This document shows positions 8,505 through 17,205 of a DNA stretch of 28,901 bases, one piece after another. Position 1 is the stretch's first letter. Each line of letters starts with the position of its first letter. The translations under genes were made by a program, and so were the position numbers. The notes under the pieces were generated by a model. The model saw only the letters and a list, made by a program, of their open reading frames with translations. It was not told the origin of the DNA and searched no databases. The DNA comes from SIAJ01 sp036266155. GTDB lineage: Bacteria; Planctomycetota; Planctomycetia; Gemmatales; Gemmataceae. The DNA lies in contig DATANR010000141.1 of the NCBI GenBank assembly GCA_036266155.1, forward strand, positions 1 to 28,901, read 5' to 3'.

Positions 8505-8882
8505 AACGCCCTCGATTCTCGCTCTAAACCGGGAGAAGCCGGAGCGGTTTGGCCAGGTGGCCGTGCCGTTATCTGCGCGTGAGATGCTACTAGATGCACG
8601 TGATGTGCCAACGACCGATTAGGAGTTATAGCGTAGAATGGAAAATGACGATACGGAATGTCGGGTTTTCCCGTTTGGATCCTGATTGAGCCATTAGCCT
8701 GTTTCTTCGCCGCGCTTCATTTGGAATCCGCTCTCCTTCCATTGGACACGCAGCCCGTGCATTCTCGCTTGTGGGCGTCGCGTTAAAGCCCTCCCCCAGA
8801 CCTGATTGGGACTTCGGTTCGGCAATCCGCCGGCCGGCACCCTCCGTCACCTCTGGAACAATCGTTCCCGGACGGAGTCCCT
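8505..8882. other. Non-coding spacer between divergent desaturase and DUF6629 genes
   Basis: 378 bases with no convincing gene. It must hold the promoters of both divergent genes, but no clear -35/-10 pair or operator could be picked out. A 74-codon minus-strand ORF inside it (8626-8850) shows no family resemblance. Confidence 0.6.
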
Positions 8883-9557
8883 ATGTGCTTTTCCGTCGAG
8901 GCGAGCCTAACGGTCGGTGCGGCCCTGGTGCCCGCGGGCATCTATTGCATTCGTGCCGGATGGAAGAAGGATCGGCGTTATATTCCGCTCGCCGTGATCC
9001 CATTGCTGTTCGCGATTCAACAATTCTTTGAGGCCGGCGTCTGGGCCGGTCTCGACCACGGCTACCCGACCCTGACGCGATGGGCGTCGCTCGGCTTTCT
9101 CTTCTTTGCTTTAGGTTTTTGGCCTTTCTGGCTCCCCTTCGCCGCCGTACCGCTGGCGCCGCCCGGCCCAAGCCGCGAATTGTTCTACATGCTTGTCGCG
9201 GTGGGTCTGACGTTCGGCAGTGTCGGTTATTGTCCGGTGGCGATGAACACGGACCTATGGCCGGAGGCGACTCTGGTTCAACATTCTATTCGCTACGACT
9301 TTTCGAATCTGCCTTTGACTGTGCGGGCTGGCGAAGGCACGTGGGCATTCTTATATCTGGCGATTGTCGCGTTACCGCTATTGCTACTGCCGGATCGGCG
9401 GATCAAAATCCTCGGCCTCTTGCTGATCGCATCGGCCGCACTTGCGTTCTTGCTTTTCCGCTATGCGTTCGCGTCGGTATGGTGCTTCTTTGCCGCCGTG
9501 CTGTCGCTTTATCTGTGCCTCGTTCTGAATCGCGTTCCGGCGGGTCCAACCCGTTGA
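8883..9557 (+). CDS. DUF6629 family integral membrane protein
   Basis: 224 residues, beginning MCFSVEASLTVGAALVPAG, the characteristic N-terminus of the DUF6629 family (MCFSA.ASF.AG), followed by the conserved IPLLFAIQQFFEAGVWAGL block. About seven hydrophobic segments are spread along the protein and there is no signal peptide, so it is a polytopic inner-membrane protein. GGACGGAG lies a few bases before the ATG. Function of the family is unknown and the context gives no hint. The gene stands alone between the divergent desaturase and the RRM gene. Confidence 0.85.
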   Translation: MCFSVEASLTVGAALVPAGIYCIRAGWKKDRRYIPLAVIPLLFAIQQFFEAGVWAGLDHGYPTLTRWASLGFLFFALGFWPFWLPFAAVPLAPPGPSRELFYMLVAVGLTFGSVGYCPVAMNTDLWPEATLVQHSIRYDFSNLPLTVRAGEGTWAFLYLAIVALPLLLLPDRRIKILGLLLIASAALAFLLFRYAFASVWCFFAAVLSLYLCLVLNRVPAGPTR

Positions 9558-9888
9558 ACGAGAACACAAGGATGGGCGATTTTGCGATTTTGCGACTCCG
9601 AAGGATTGTTCTGGATTCCCGCGCTCGAAATGTGTATACTTTCAACTCGGGAGACCTTGTTGGTCACCCATGACGCCGAACGCAGCTTCCTTTCCGACCT
9701 GTCCTGGTGTCGTAGCTCTGATCCTTTTTCTCAGCCACTCCCAGATTGTTCGAACGGTGTTGCCACTCGTCAGTCGCGAAGCTAAGTGCTCGCGCTGAGT
9801 TCGCACGTCCATCCCTGCCGGCCCTTGCTGCGTGGGGACGTTGGTTTTTCTTCGTGGCCGGTCCCCGGCCACAGCAAAGGCGATTGCA
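9558..9888 (+). other. Long leader region before the RRM gene
   Basis: 331 bases without a supported gene. The last part probably forms the 5' untranslated leader of the RNA-binding protein gene: a hairpin at 9854-9872 sits 4 bases before the Shine-Dalgarno AAGG (9877-9880). The stretch holds T-rich segments (for example ttggtttttcttc near 9841) but no clear promoter. Confidence 0.4.
9854..9872 (+). promoter_or_regulatory. GC-rich hairpin just upstream of the RRM start
   Basis: GTGGCCGG (9854-9861) pairs with CCGGCCAC (9865-9872) around the loop TCC. It ends 4 bases before the ribosome binding site and 16 before the GTG start. Placement suggests translational control, for example by temperature or by binding of the RRM protein to its own mRNA, but this is inference. 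Confidence 0.45.
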
Positions 9889-10191
9889 GTGAGTAAGAAG
9901 TTGTACGTTGGCAACCTGTCCTTCACCACCACCTCGGACGACCTCATGGGTCTGTTCGGGGAGCACGGAACCGTGACCAGTGCATCGATCGTGACGGACC
10001 GCGAAACTGGCCGAAGCCGCGGCTTCGGGTTCGTGGAAATGGCGGACGGGGCCGACGCGGCCATTCAGGCCACCAACATGACGTCCTTTCAGGGACGCAA
10101 CCTGACCGTGAACGAGGCCAAGCCCCGGGAAGAACGTCCCCGCTCCGGCGGTGGAGGCGGAGGCGGTTACGGCGCCAGCCGCCGCTACTAA
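9889..10191 (+). CDS. RRM-domain RNA-binding protein
   Basis: 100 residues from GTG 9889; the frame is open further upstream to a GTG at 9832, but the family starts at (M)SKKLYVGNLSF and AAGG lies 8 bases before 9889. One RNA recognition motif fills residues 3-80, with RNP2 LYVGNL and RNP1 RGFGFVEM. A glycine-rich tail (SGGGGGGGYG) ending in SRRY follows, as in cyanobacterial and planctomycete cold-inducible Rbp proteins. It should bind single-stranded RNA in the cytoplasm and may act as an RNA chaperone under cold stress. Single gene with its own leader hairpin and terminator. Confidence 0.93.
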   Translation: MSKKLYVGNLSFTTTSDDLMGLFGEHGTVTSASIVTDRETGRSRGFGFVEMADGADAAIQATNMTSFQGRNLTVNEAKPREERPRSGGGGGGGYGASRRY

Positions 10192-10220
10192 CCGATACCG
10201 GCCATATTGTGAATCACGAT

Positions 10221-10248
10221 GGCCCCCGCCAATTGGCGGGGGCCTTTT
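10221..10248 (+). terminator. Intrinsic terminator of the RRM gene
   Basis: GGCCCCCGCC (10221-10230) pairs with GGCGGGGGCC (10235-10244) around AATT and is followed by TTTT. It lies 29 bases after the RRM stop codon. The T-run is short but the 10-bp GC stem is perfect. Confidence 0.85.
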
Positions 10249-10281
10249 CGTTGCGCTTTCGCTTTGCACCTGCGAGATACT

Positions 10282-10572
10282 TCAATAGCGCCTGGCAAGC
10301 GCCGGTGTCGTCGTGACGATGTTCCCCGTCGCGTCGGCCTCTAGGAAAAAGCTGTGCGCGACCGTGATGGCGGCTGCATCCTTGCCGATGAGCACGTTCA
10401 CTCGGTAGTGTCGCTCCCACAATGGTCGGACTTGCACAGCGTGCAGATCTTTCGGTTGTCCCAGCGTGCGGAGGAGATTAGCGCCAATCCGCGTGTGCAG
10501 TGATTCAGCAGTCAACTCGCCCGGCTCAACCTTCGGCACTTCGGGCGAACGATTCCTCTTATCCTTCGACAT
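10282..10572 (-). CDS. Small conserved-looking hypothetical protein
   Basis: 96 residues, not recognised. The N-terminus is charged (MSKDKRNRSPEVPKVEPGEL), followed by a folded-looking part (LHTRIGANLLRTLGQPKDL, VRPLWERHYRVNVLIG, ITVAHSFFLEADATGNI) rich in alternating hydrophobic residues. No signal peptide or membrane helix. It ends convergently with the RRM terminator and lies 33 bp downstream of the next minus-strand gene, so the two may be one transcript. The composition looks like a real protein, more so than the opposite frames. Confidence 0.6.
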   Translation of the reverse strand: MSKDKRNRSPEVPKVEPGELTAESLHTRIGANLLRTLGQPKDLHAVQVRPLWERHYRVNVLIGKDAAAITVAHSFFLEADATGNIVTTTPALARRY

Positions 10573-10605
10573 TCACAACTCCCGGTTGGCGATCGCCAAA
10601 CTCCG

Positions 10606-11031
10606 TTAACTACCGGCGCCGGCGCCGGCGCCGGTATGACGCTTGGCTGGCCGTTCCCCTTCGGGACGAAACGCGGCGAGGTAGGACTCCCAACTCGGCC
10701 CGACATAGCGCGGTTCAACCGGCAAATATCCGGCCGCGCGTGCCTCCCCGTCGGACGTAAACTCCCTGAATCGCTCCCAGTGCTCCGGGTTTCGACCAAT
10801 TGCCGACCCCGGCCGAACACCCACCCAACATCGCCGGGGACTCGGGTCCAAGGGCGCAAATTCGATGGTCACGGCGCGAGCCGGTCGACGCGGGTCGATC
10901 TCAACGAAAACGAAGATGGGCACCCGAAATCGCTCGTCGATAAGCAAAAAATACGGCTGCGGACCGGGAAGCGGGGCGTCCTCGTCGCGTGCGCGGACTG
11001 GGACCGGAGTCGTCGAAGGAGGCCGGCGCAT
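10606..11031 (-). CDS. Hypothetical protein with Gly-Ala repeat tail
   Basis: 141 residues from the ATG at 11031; an earlier in-frame ATG at 11106 would add 25 low-complexity residues. The body (YFLLIDERFRVPIFVFVEIDPRRPARAVTIEF, CWVGVRPGSAIGR..., YVGPSWESYLAAFRPEGE) looks like a small soluble domain, and no family is recognised. The C-terminus is GAGAGAGS, encoded by a GGCGCC hexamer repeat at 10613-10634 that should be prone to slippage. Likely co-transcribed with the 96-residue gene downstream. Confidence 0.5.
   Translation of the reverse strand: MRRPPSTTPVPVRARDEDAPLPGPQPYFLLIDERFRVPIFVFVEIDPRRPARAVTIEFAPLDPSPRRCWVGVRPGSAIGRNPEHWERFREFTSDGEARAAGYLPVEPRYVGPSWESYLAAFRPEGERPAKRHTGAGAGAGS
10613..10634. 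repeat. GGCGCC hexamer tandem repeat
   Basis: About 3.7 copies of a 6-bp unit (ccggcg) in a row, inside the 3' end of the hypothetical gene at 10606-11031. Because the unit is two codons long, copy-number changes would keep the reading frame. Confidence 0.7.
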
Positions 11032-11408
11032 GGGACACCCTGAATGTGGAGACCGTGCCCCAAGCGGCTTCCGTCGTCCACTGGGGACGGGAGTCGGTCC
11101 CTGCATGCCAGGGAGGCGAGATCATGTCATTATGGTTGGGTTGAACCAATCTGCAGGCGAATCCAGTCGCGCACCGGCGGAATAGTAAAGATATCGTCAC
11201 AATAAAATATGTGCATGGATGACGGAAGCAACCGGCCAGCCCTTCCCCGGCAGCGAGCACGTCGACACGCTGGAAGTCGACACATTGATCGAATACGACC
11301 CCGGTGGGCTAATCGTGGCCGCACATTTGCAACCACCGATCAGCGAATACATGTCGTCTTACCGAGGCCGTTCAAGGCTTAATCCTGAACTTGCCATCCA
11401 CTGGCCCA
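11032..11408. other. Spacer between hypothetical gene and BBP7 pseudogene
   Basis: About 380 bases. Apart from the possible N-terminal extension of the hypothetical gene (up to 11106) nothing convincing is present; short ORFs on both strands look random. The AT-rich patch at 11183-11220 (tagtaaagatatcgtcacaataaaatatg) is unusual for this GC-rich DNA and may contain the promoter of the minus-strand gene pair. Confidence 0.4.
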
Positions 11409-12300
11409 TCAGAATTGCACTTCCATCCCAATGGAGACGCCGTGGATCCAGAGCGAGCTTGATCGATCTGGAAACAGTGGTCGCAATTGCCCGCCGGCTG
11501 TGCCTAGCGACGGCGGCAACAGGGCTGGGTTCACAAATGGGTCGATTTGATTGGCGGCGCAAAACACGCCTGGCCACGGGAAGAATAAGTACCCGATGTA
11601 GACGCGCAGATTGGGGGCGACCTGATATCCAAGCCGGGCAGACAGGTCGGGGATCCATGTTAGCTCGGATTCAGACACAATGCCGCTGTTGCTTGAAAGC
11701 GCCAACAGCCCGCCAGGGGAGACAACTGGCGGGAGCGTGGGTGGCTGAATCGACGTTGCACCCTCTATCGTTACGCGGCGGGTGGTGTCGCCGAGGCTGA
11801 GCGTGCCACGCCCCTGGACGTATCAGTTGTCGAACTGGTACTCGCCCGTGAGTCCGAGTAAGAGTCCGCGGAACCGGTTGGTCGCGGTAAAGCTGTCGGC
11901 CAGAGTGATTCACGTGCCAGGTGTGAACGAAGCGGTGGTCGGCAATATGTCCTCGAAGGCGTGCAATCCGTCGTCGACGGAGAGGAGCCGGTAGCCGACG
12001 AGAAGATCGAGCCGGCTCCGGCAGTCGCGACAAATGGCGCGGCGGAACGAAATGTCAGCCCCGCACAATTCGTGTGCGGCTGCGTCATCGCGACTCGCCC
12101 CGATACTGAGCCGGGAACCGAAACGATTTCAAAATGTGGCGCGTTGGTCAGGGCATTGAAAAACGGCCGGCCGACGATTACTCCCGGCGTGTTGTCGGCC
12201 CGTCCGCGGTCGGTGATTCCGTGGAGAAACAACCCCCCGGCCTCGATGCCTCGCCCTATCGACCTTGAAGGGCACCCATCCATCGAGCCGGTGGTGCACG
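11409..12300 (-). pseudogene. Decayed BBP7-family outer-membrane beta-barrel gene
   Basis: Read leftwards, the fragments line up with the intact BBP7 gene at 25714-26856. One frame gives IEAGGLFLHGITDRG and then the RPFFNALT...GSVSGRVA stretch. Near 12098 the frame shifts by one base, and another frame continues with HELCGADISFRRAICRDC, RSRLDLLVGYRLLSVDDG, then ITLADSF, RFRGLLLGLTGEYQFDN and GGLLALSSNSG to the C-terminal LWIHGVSIGMEVQF at 11409. That frame carries two in-frame TGA codons (near 11892 and 11830). The signal peptide and first 90 or so residues are not recognisable. One frameshift, two stops and a lost N-terminus make this a clear pseudogene. Intact members are exported barrels of planctomycete outer membranes, function unknown. 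Confidence 0.85.
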
Positions 12301-12891
12301 AGTAGTTCCAGCACGCAATCGACCCGGAGGCAACCCACTTGACCATCATTCAGCTGACTATCCAACGCCGCATTTTCTGGGCGAAATGCTCATCGTATCG
12401 CCCATTTACCGCGGACGAAATATTAGAGAAATCAAATTGCCTCTCAGATTCCCTAAGCGCTTGGTGGGCCTGTAAGTCGAGCGAAAGTGTCCGGCATTAG
12501 TCGTCGAGCTGGCGACAATTTACTTGACCGCGATACCGACTTCTTAATATTCTCTCCAATCTCGCAGCCCACCCCACCGCCAACCCCTGGTTCGATGGCC
12601 TTCACCCCAGCCCCAGTTGGCGACAATTAATGCGCCCCTCTTACCCGATGCAAACACCATGATGTACATCCTTCAACTTGCTGGTAACTTGCAACCGCTT
12701 GCATGAAGGGCGGATAGCGCCCACGGAGTCGGATTGACCGATTCCGAACCGGCCCGGAAGCCGCGTGTCGACTTCGCGCCGGCCGTACCACACTCTCCCA
12801 AGCTGATGTCTTGCCTGTTTGACCGGGGCCTAGCGCTTCCGCGAGGAGTGTCGCGGAAAGCAAAGTGGCCGACGAGAAGGGACATGGCACC
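12301..12891. other. Upstream region of the polysaccharide operon
   Basis: About 590 bases with no supported gene, less GC-rich than its surroundings. The operon promoter should be here. The best candidate is TTGACC (12524-12529) with TAATAT (12545-12550), but the 15-bp spacing is short. Two near-copies of a short sequence (ctggcgacaatt about 12509 and ttggcgacaatt about 12616) occur about 107 bp apart and could be regulator sites. It may also contain unrecognisable remains of the BBP7 N-terminus. Confidence 0.35.
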
Positions 12892-15465
12892 ATGACGATG
12901 CTGGAGAGTGCGCTGCGGCGGGACTGGGCCGCAGTTCAGGAACCAACAGGCGGCCTGGCGCCGGCCGCGCGCCTTACCGACAATCGCGTCCGTGTCGACG
13001 GCAAGCGTCTGACCCGGGGCGGAGCCGGCTTCCGGATCCAGGGAGTTACCTACGGCCCTTTCGCCCCTGGCCCCGACGGCATTCACCTGCCCAATTCCGA
13101 CCGCATCGCCGATGACTTCGCCCGGATGCGGTCGGTCGAGGTGAACGCTCTACGAACGTACCATCTACCCCCCGGCTGGTTCCTGGAAACGGCGGCCGAA
13201 AACGAACTGTCAGTGTTCATTGACGTACCGTGGCCGAAACACCTCTGCTTCCTTGACAGTCGCCGGATCCAGGCCGAGGCTCTTGCAACCGTCACGCGCG
13301 CGGCCAAACAGTGCGTGGGGCACGAGTCGGTGCTGGCCCTGAGCGTTGGCAACGAAATCCCGACCGACGTCGTTCGCTGGCACGGAGTTCGGCGCGTCGA
13401 GCGGTTCCTAGCCGAACTTGCTGATTCAGTCAAGCAGGTCGACCCGGACCGGCTGGTCACGTTCGCCAGCTTTCCGCCGACCGAGTACCTCGACCTGCCG
13501 TTTCTCGACTTCGTTACTTTCAACGTCTACCTGCATGACCGCGCGGCGTTCCGCCGTTACTTGTTCCGCTTGCAAAATTTGGCCGGGGATCGGCCGCTGA
13601 TCCTCGGTGAGCTGGGCATGGACACACTGCGGCACGGCGAGCTGGCCCAAGCCGAGTTCCTTGCTGGGCACGTGGCGGAAGCTCGACTCATGGGTTTGGC
13701 CGGCAGCTTCGTGTTTGCCTGGACCGACGAGTGGCACACCGGCGGTCACCCGATCACCGACTGGGCGTTCGGCGTGACCAGCGCCGACCGTACCCCCAAG
13801 GCTGCGTGCCACGCCCTAAGCGAAGTGTACGAACAGTCGCCGGCCGCCCTGTTGCCGACAACGCCGCGCGTGTCGGTCGTCGTCTGCACCTACAACGGCG
13901 GCAAGACACTCGACCAGTGCCTGCAATCGCTCGCGGCGGTCGAGTATCCCGATTACGAAGTGATCGTCGTGGACGATGGATCGACGGACGACACGGGTGA
14001 CATCCTGGCCCGATTCCCCGAGATCAAGGCGATCCGCCAACCAAACCGCGGGTTGAGTGTGGCCAGGAATGTCGGCTTGGCTGAAGCTTCGGGCGAGATC
14101 GTCGCGTACACCGATTCGGACTGCTTTGCCGACCCGGACTGGCTAACGCACCTTGTCTACCAACTTCACCGGAGCGGTGCGCACGGTGTCGGCGGCCCGA
14201 ACCTGACGCCAGACGACGGTTGGCTGGCGGCTTGCGTGGCCGCCAGCCCCGGCCAGCCGACGCATGTGCTCGAAAGCGATCAGGTAGCTGAGCACGTGCC
14301 GGGTTGCAACATGGCCTTCCGGCGGGAATCGCTTTTGGCGATCAACGGGTTCGACCCGGTCTATCGCAAGGCCGGCGACGACGTCGACCTCTGTTGGCGT
14401 CTCCAGCAGGCCGGGATGTGGATCACCTTTGCTCCCGGCGCGTTCGTCTGGCACCACCGCCGGCAGGGACCGCGCGCATTTCTGAAGCAGCAAGGCGGCT
14501 ACGGTGAGGCCGAGGGCCTGTTAGCGTTCAAGCACCCGGACAAGTTCAACGCTCGCGGTGAAAGCCGCTGGCGTGGCGTGATGTACGGCGGGTCCCTGCA
14601 TGGGGTCCGACTGTCCCGTCCGGTGGTATATCATGGAACATTTGCCACCGGACTGTTTCAGTGCGTTTACCAGCCCGGCCCAGCGCATTGGGCAACGGTG
14701 CCCGCGACGCTCGAGTGGCACCTCGTCGCCGGCCTGGTCGCCCTTGTCGGGATCGGGTGGTGGCCATTGCTGGCCATCGCCGGATTGATGCTGTTGCTAT
14801 CGTTCGTGGTCGCATTCGCTCTGGCCGCACAAGCCCGCCTTCCCACCCGATACGACGGTTGGACTGCACGAATCGTGGTCGCGGCGCTTTGCTACGCTCA
14901 GCCGCTCGTGCGGTCGTGGAAGCGCTACCGAGTTTGGGCCCTCGCCTTCCCGTGCCCCAGCCGACCAGACGCTTGCGAAGGGGAGGGTACGCCGCTGCCG
15001 TTTGGCGGTCGGTTCGAGGTCGCCTATTGGACTGAAACATGGGCCGATCGGTCGGAGCTGCTCACGCGAGCCGCGGCGTACCTCGCCGAGCATCAGTGGG
15101 GCCGGGCAATCGACTCCGGCTGGGCCAAGTGGGACCTCGAACTCTCCGGCGACCGCTGGACCCTTCTGCAAATACGGACCGTACAGGAGGAGCATGGCGG
15201 CGGCCGGCGATTGATCCGCGTCGCTTACCGGCTTCGCCGCCGAGGAACGTTTGCAATAGCGGCCATGACCGGGATGGCCGCGACCGCGCTCACAGCGCTT
15301 GCCGAGCCATTGCTGGCGGTTGGGCCGGCGTTGGTGACGACCGGATTTTTGGCCTACATCTGGTGGCGCGGCCGGCGTCTCGCTGGTCGAGCGGCCCAGG
15401 TGATTGAAGTCGTGGCTCGCGGGATGAATCTGGTCCCGACCCCGGCGCGGAGATCCGAGCAATGA
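12892..15465 (+). CDS. Glycoside hydrolase-like / family 2 glycosyltransferase fusion
   Basis: 857 residues from ATG 12892, chosen because AAGGGA lies 9 bases before it; an in-frame GTG at 12865 would add nine. Residues 30-315 look like a GH-A clan TIM barrel (GH2/GH5-like): the acid/base pair N154-E155 in SVGNEIP and the nucleophile E240 in LILGELGMD are at the expected strand ends. Residues 326-540 are a GT2 domain: VSVVVCTYNGG, VVDDGSTDD (361-362), DSDC (408-411), and a GDDVDLCWR catalytic-base region near 496. Hydrophobic helices follow at about 610-650, and a C-terminal pair at 788-825, so the enzyme is membrane-bound. It should add sugars to a growing glycan, with the hydrolase half trimming or sensing glycan. 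First gene of the operon; its stop overlaps the ABC gene start (ATGA). Confidence 0.9.
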   Translation: MTMLESALRRDWAAVQEPTGGLAPAARLTDNRVRVDGKRLTRGGAGFRIQGVTYGPFAPGPDGIHLPNSDRIADDFARMRSVEVNALRTYHLPPGWFLETAAENELSVFIDVPWPKHLCFLDSRRIQAEALATVTRAAKQCVGHESVLALSVGNEIPTDVVRWHGVRRVERFLAELADSVKQVDPDRLVTFASFPPTEYLDLPFLDFVTFNVYLHDRAAFRRYLFRLQNLAGDRPLILGELGMDTLRHGELAQAEFLAGHVAEARLMGLAGSFVFAWTDEWHTGGHPITDWAFGVTSADRTPKAACHALSEVYEQSPAALLPTTPRVSVVVCTYNGGKTLDQCLQSLAAVEYPDYEVIVVDDGSTDDTGDILARFPEIKAIRQPNRGLSVARNVGLAEASGEIVAYTDSDCFADPDWLTHLVYQLHRSGAHGVGGPNLTPDDGWLAACVAASPGQPTHVLESDQVAEHVPGCNMAFRRESLLAINGFDPVYRKAGDDVDLCWRLQQAGMWITFAPGAFVWHHRRQGPRAFLKQQGGYGEAEGLLAFKHPDKFNARGESRWRGVMYGGSLHGVRLSRPVVYHGTFATGLFQCVYQPGPAHWATVPATLEWHLVAGLVALVGIGWWPLLAIAGLMLLLSFVVAFALAAQARLPTRYDGWTARIVVAALCYAQPLVRSWKRYRVWALAFPCPSRPDACEGEGTPLPFGGRFEVAYWTETWADRSELLTRAAAYLAEHQWGRAIDSGWAKWDLELSGDRWTLLQIRTVQEEHGGGRRLIRVAYRLRRRGTFAIAAMTGMAATALTALAEPLLAVGPALVTTGFLAYIWWRGRRLAGRAAQVIEVVARGMNLVPTPARRSEQ

Positions 15466-17186
15466 AGCCCGGCGGCGCGCTTTACGGACGACTACTCCTC
15501 CAGGCGCGGCCGTTCTGGCCGCACCTGGCGGTTCTCGTCGCATTGAGCCTAGTCGCGCCGGCCGTGCGACTGCTATCGCCGTTGCCGCTGACCTGGGCTG
15601 TCGACAGCGTCCTCGGCACGCGGCCGCCGCCGGCCGTGGCGAGCGGGCTTTCCGGCCCTGCCCTGTTGGCGCTCGCCGCAGGTCTGCTTGTCGTCCTTGC
15701 ATTCGCCGGACAGCTTGTCGGATTGGTGGCCGGACTGCTCGGAACCTATGTCGGCGAGCGCCTCGTCCGCGCGTTTCGAGCGGTTCTCTTCCGTCATGCC
15801 CAGCGACTGTCGCTCGCGTACCACGACACAACCGGCACGGCCGACTCGACCTACCGCATCCAATACGATGCCCCGTGCGTCCAGTGGGTCGTGGTCGACG
15901 GTTCCGTTCCGCTGGTCACAGCGGCCGTGACTCTCGCTGGCATGTTGATCGTCGTCGCCGGGATCGACTGGCAGCTCGCCCTGGTGGCGATTGCCGTCGC
16001 TCCGATCCTGTATGGTCTCACACACGCGGCCGGTCGGCGACTGAAGCGTCAGTCGAAGGAGTTGAAGACGGCCGAGAGCCAGTCGCTCGGGGTTATCCAG
16101 GAGGTGTTGGCCGCGCTCCGGGTCGTCAAGGCATTCGGGCAGGAGGACCGCGAACAAGAGCGATTCAAGACGCACTCGGCCCGCGGACTCCGCTATCGAC
16201 TCCGCGAAGCAGCCGTCACCGGCGTGTTCGGCCTCGTGGTCGGCCTGACAACTGCCGCCGGTACAGCGGCAGTCCTGTACCTCGGCGTCCGGCACGTTCA
16301 GAACGGCTCGATCACACTGGGCGAACTGCTCCTGGTAATGGCGTATCTCGCCCAGCTTTATGGGCCGATGGAAACTCTCAGCAAAAAGGTCGCCGATTTA
16401 CAGGCGTCGCTGGTGAGTGCCGAACGGGCTTTCCGCCTGCTCGACCAATCGCCTGACGTTGCCGATCGCCCCGATGCCCGCCCACTGGCTCGGACTGCCG
16501 GGGCGGTCGAGTTTCGCAACGTGTCCTTCGCCTATCCGGACGGCCCGCCGGTCATGAACGGGGTGTCGTTCCGCGTTGCGGCATGCTCGCGCGTCGGAAT
16601 CGAGGGTCGGACCGGGGCGGGCAAGTCAACGCTTGTCAGCCTGCTCACCCGGTTCTACGACCCGACCGCCGGGGAAGTGCTGGTCGATGGCGTTGATCTG
16701 CGCGAAATCCGATTGGCCGACCTGCGCAACCAATTTGCGATCGTGCTTCAAGAACCGGTCCTGTTCTCGACCAGCATCGCCGAGAACATTGCTTACGCTC
16801 GGCCGGACGCTACGCGGGCCGAAGTCGAGGCGGCCGCTCACGCGGCGCATGCCCACGAGTTTATCAGCAAACTGCCTGACGGATACGAAACGCGCGTGGG
16901 CGAGCGCGGCCTGCGGCTATCGGGTGGAGAGCGGCAACGAATCTCGCTGGCCCGCGCATTCCTCAAGGACGCCCCGATCCTGATCCTTGACGAGCCGACC
17001 AGTTCGGTCGACACCGGAACTGAGGCCCTGATCATGGATGCCACCGCCGCGCTGATGCGCGGGCGCACCACGTTCATCATCGCCCACCGACTGGCGACGC
17101 TTGATGGTTGTGACGTCCGGCTTCGCTTGGACGCGGGTCGGCTCATCGGCGAATCGCCTCGGCGGCTCGAAACTGTTGGCCGTTAA
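15462..17186 (+). CDS. ABC exporter, fused membrane and ATPase domains (MsbA-like)
   Basis: 574 residues, normal for a half-size exporter that works as a dimer. Membrane helices fill residues 20-300, with the ABC transmembrane family type I pattern. The ATPase part has Walker A GRTGAGKST (382-390), Q-loop LQEP (429-432), signature LSGGERQR (486-493), Walker B ILILDEP (506-512) and H-loop histidine H542. All catalytic residues are kept. By context it probably moves a lipid-linked or glycan precursor across the inner membrane, since no Wzx flippase or Wzm/Wzt pair is present; the substrate is inferred only. Translationally coupled to the fusion gene before it. Confidence 0.93.
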   Translation: MKPGGALYGRLLLQARPFWPHLAVLVALSLVAPAVRLLSPLPLTWAVDSVLGTRPPPAVASGLSGPALLALAAGLLVVLAFAGQLVGLVAGLLGTYVGERLVRAFRAVLFRHAQRLSLAYHDTTGTADSTYRIQYDAPCVQWVVVDGSVPLVTAAVTLAGMLIVVAGIDWQLALVAIAVAPILYGLTHAAGRRLKRQSKELKTAESQSLGVIQEVLAALRVVKAFGQEDREQERFKTHSARGLRYRLREAAVTGVFGLVVGLTTAAGTAAVLYLGVRHVQNGSITLGELLLVMAYLAQLYGPMETLSKKVADLQASLVSAERAFRLLDQSPDVADRPDARPLARTAGAVEFRNVSFAYPDGPPVMNGVSFRVAACSRVGIEGRTGAGKSTLVSLLTRFYDPTAGEVLVDGVDLREIRLADLRNQFAIVLQEPVLFSTSIAENIAYARPDATRAEVEAAAHAAHAHEFISKLPDGYETRVGERGLRLSGGERQRISLARAFLKDAPILILDEPTSSVDTGTEALIMDATAALMRGRTTFIIAHRLATLDGCDVRLRLDAGRLIGESPRRLETVGR

Positions 17187-17192
17187 TTTTCG

Positions 17193-17199
17193 AAGGAGG
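17193..17199 (+). promoter_or_regulatory. Strong ribosome binding site deciding the DUF1559 start
   Basis: AAGGAGG lies 6 bases before ATG 17206. The open frame extends upstream to 17101, inside the ABC gene, but this site and the prepilin-type N-terminus fix the start at 17206. It suggests that the pseudopilin is made in larger amounts than its neighbours. Confidence 0.85.
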
Positions 17200-17205
17200 T
17201 CTTCG

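Noticed and set aside
11820..11900. TGA read as tryptophan (alternative code) in the BBP7-like frame
   Set aside because: TGA is used as the stop codon in many neighbouring genes (for example all ATGA overlaps), and the same copy also has a frameshift and lacks its N-terminus, so decay is the simpler reading.
12673..13086. 137-codon minus-strand ORF across the operon start
   Set aside because: Overlaps the fusion gene start in antisense and resembles nothing; composition is noise-like.
14797..15831. 344-codon minus-strand ORF
   Set aside because: Opposite the GH-GT2 fusion and ABC gene; Arg/Pro-rich low-complexity product typical of antisense frames.
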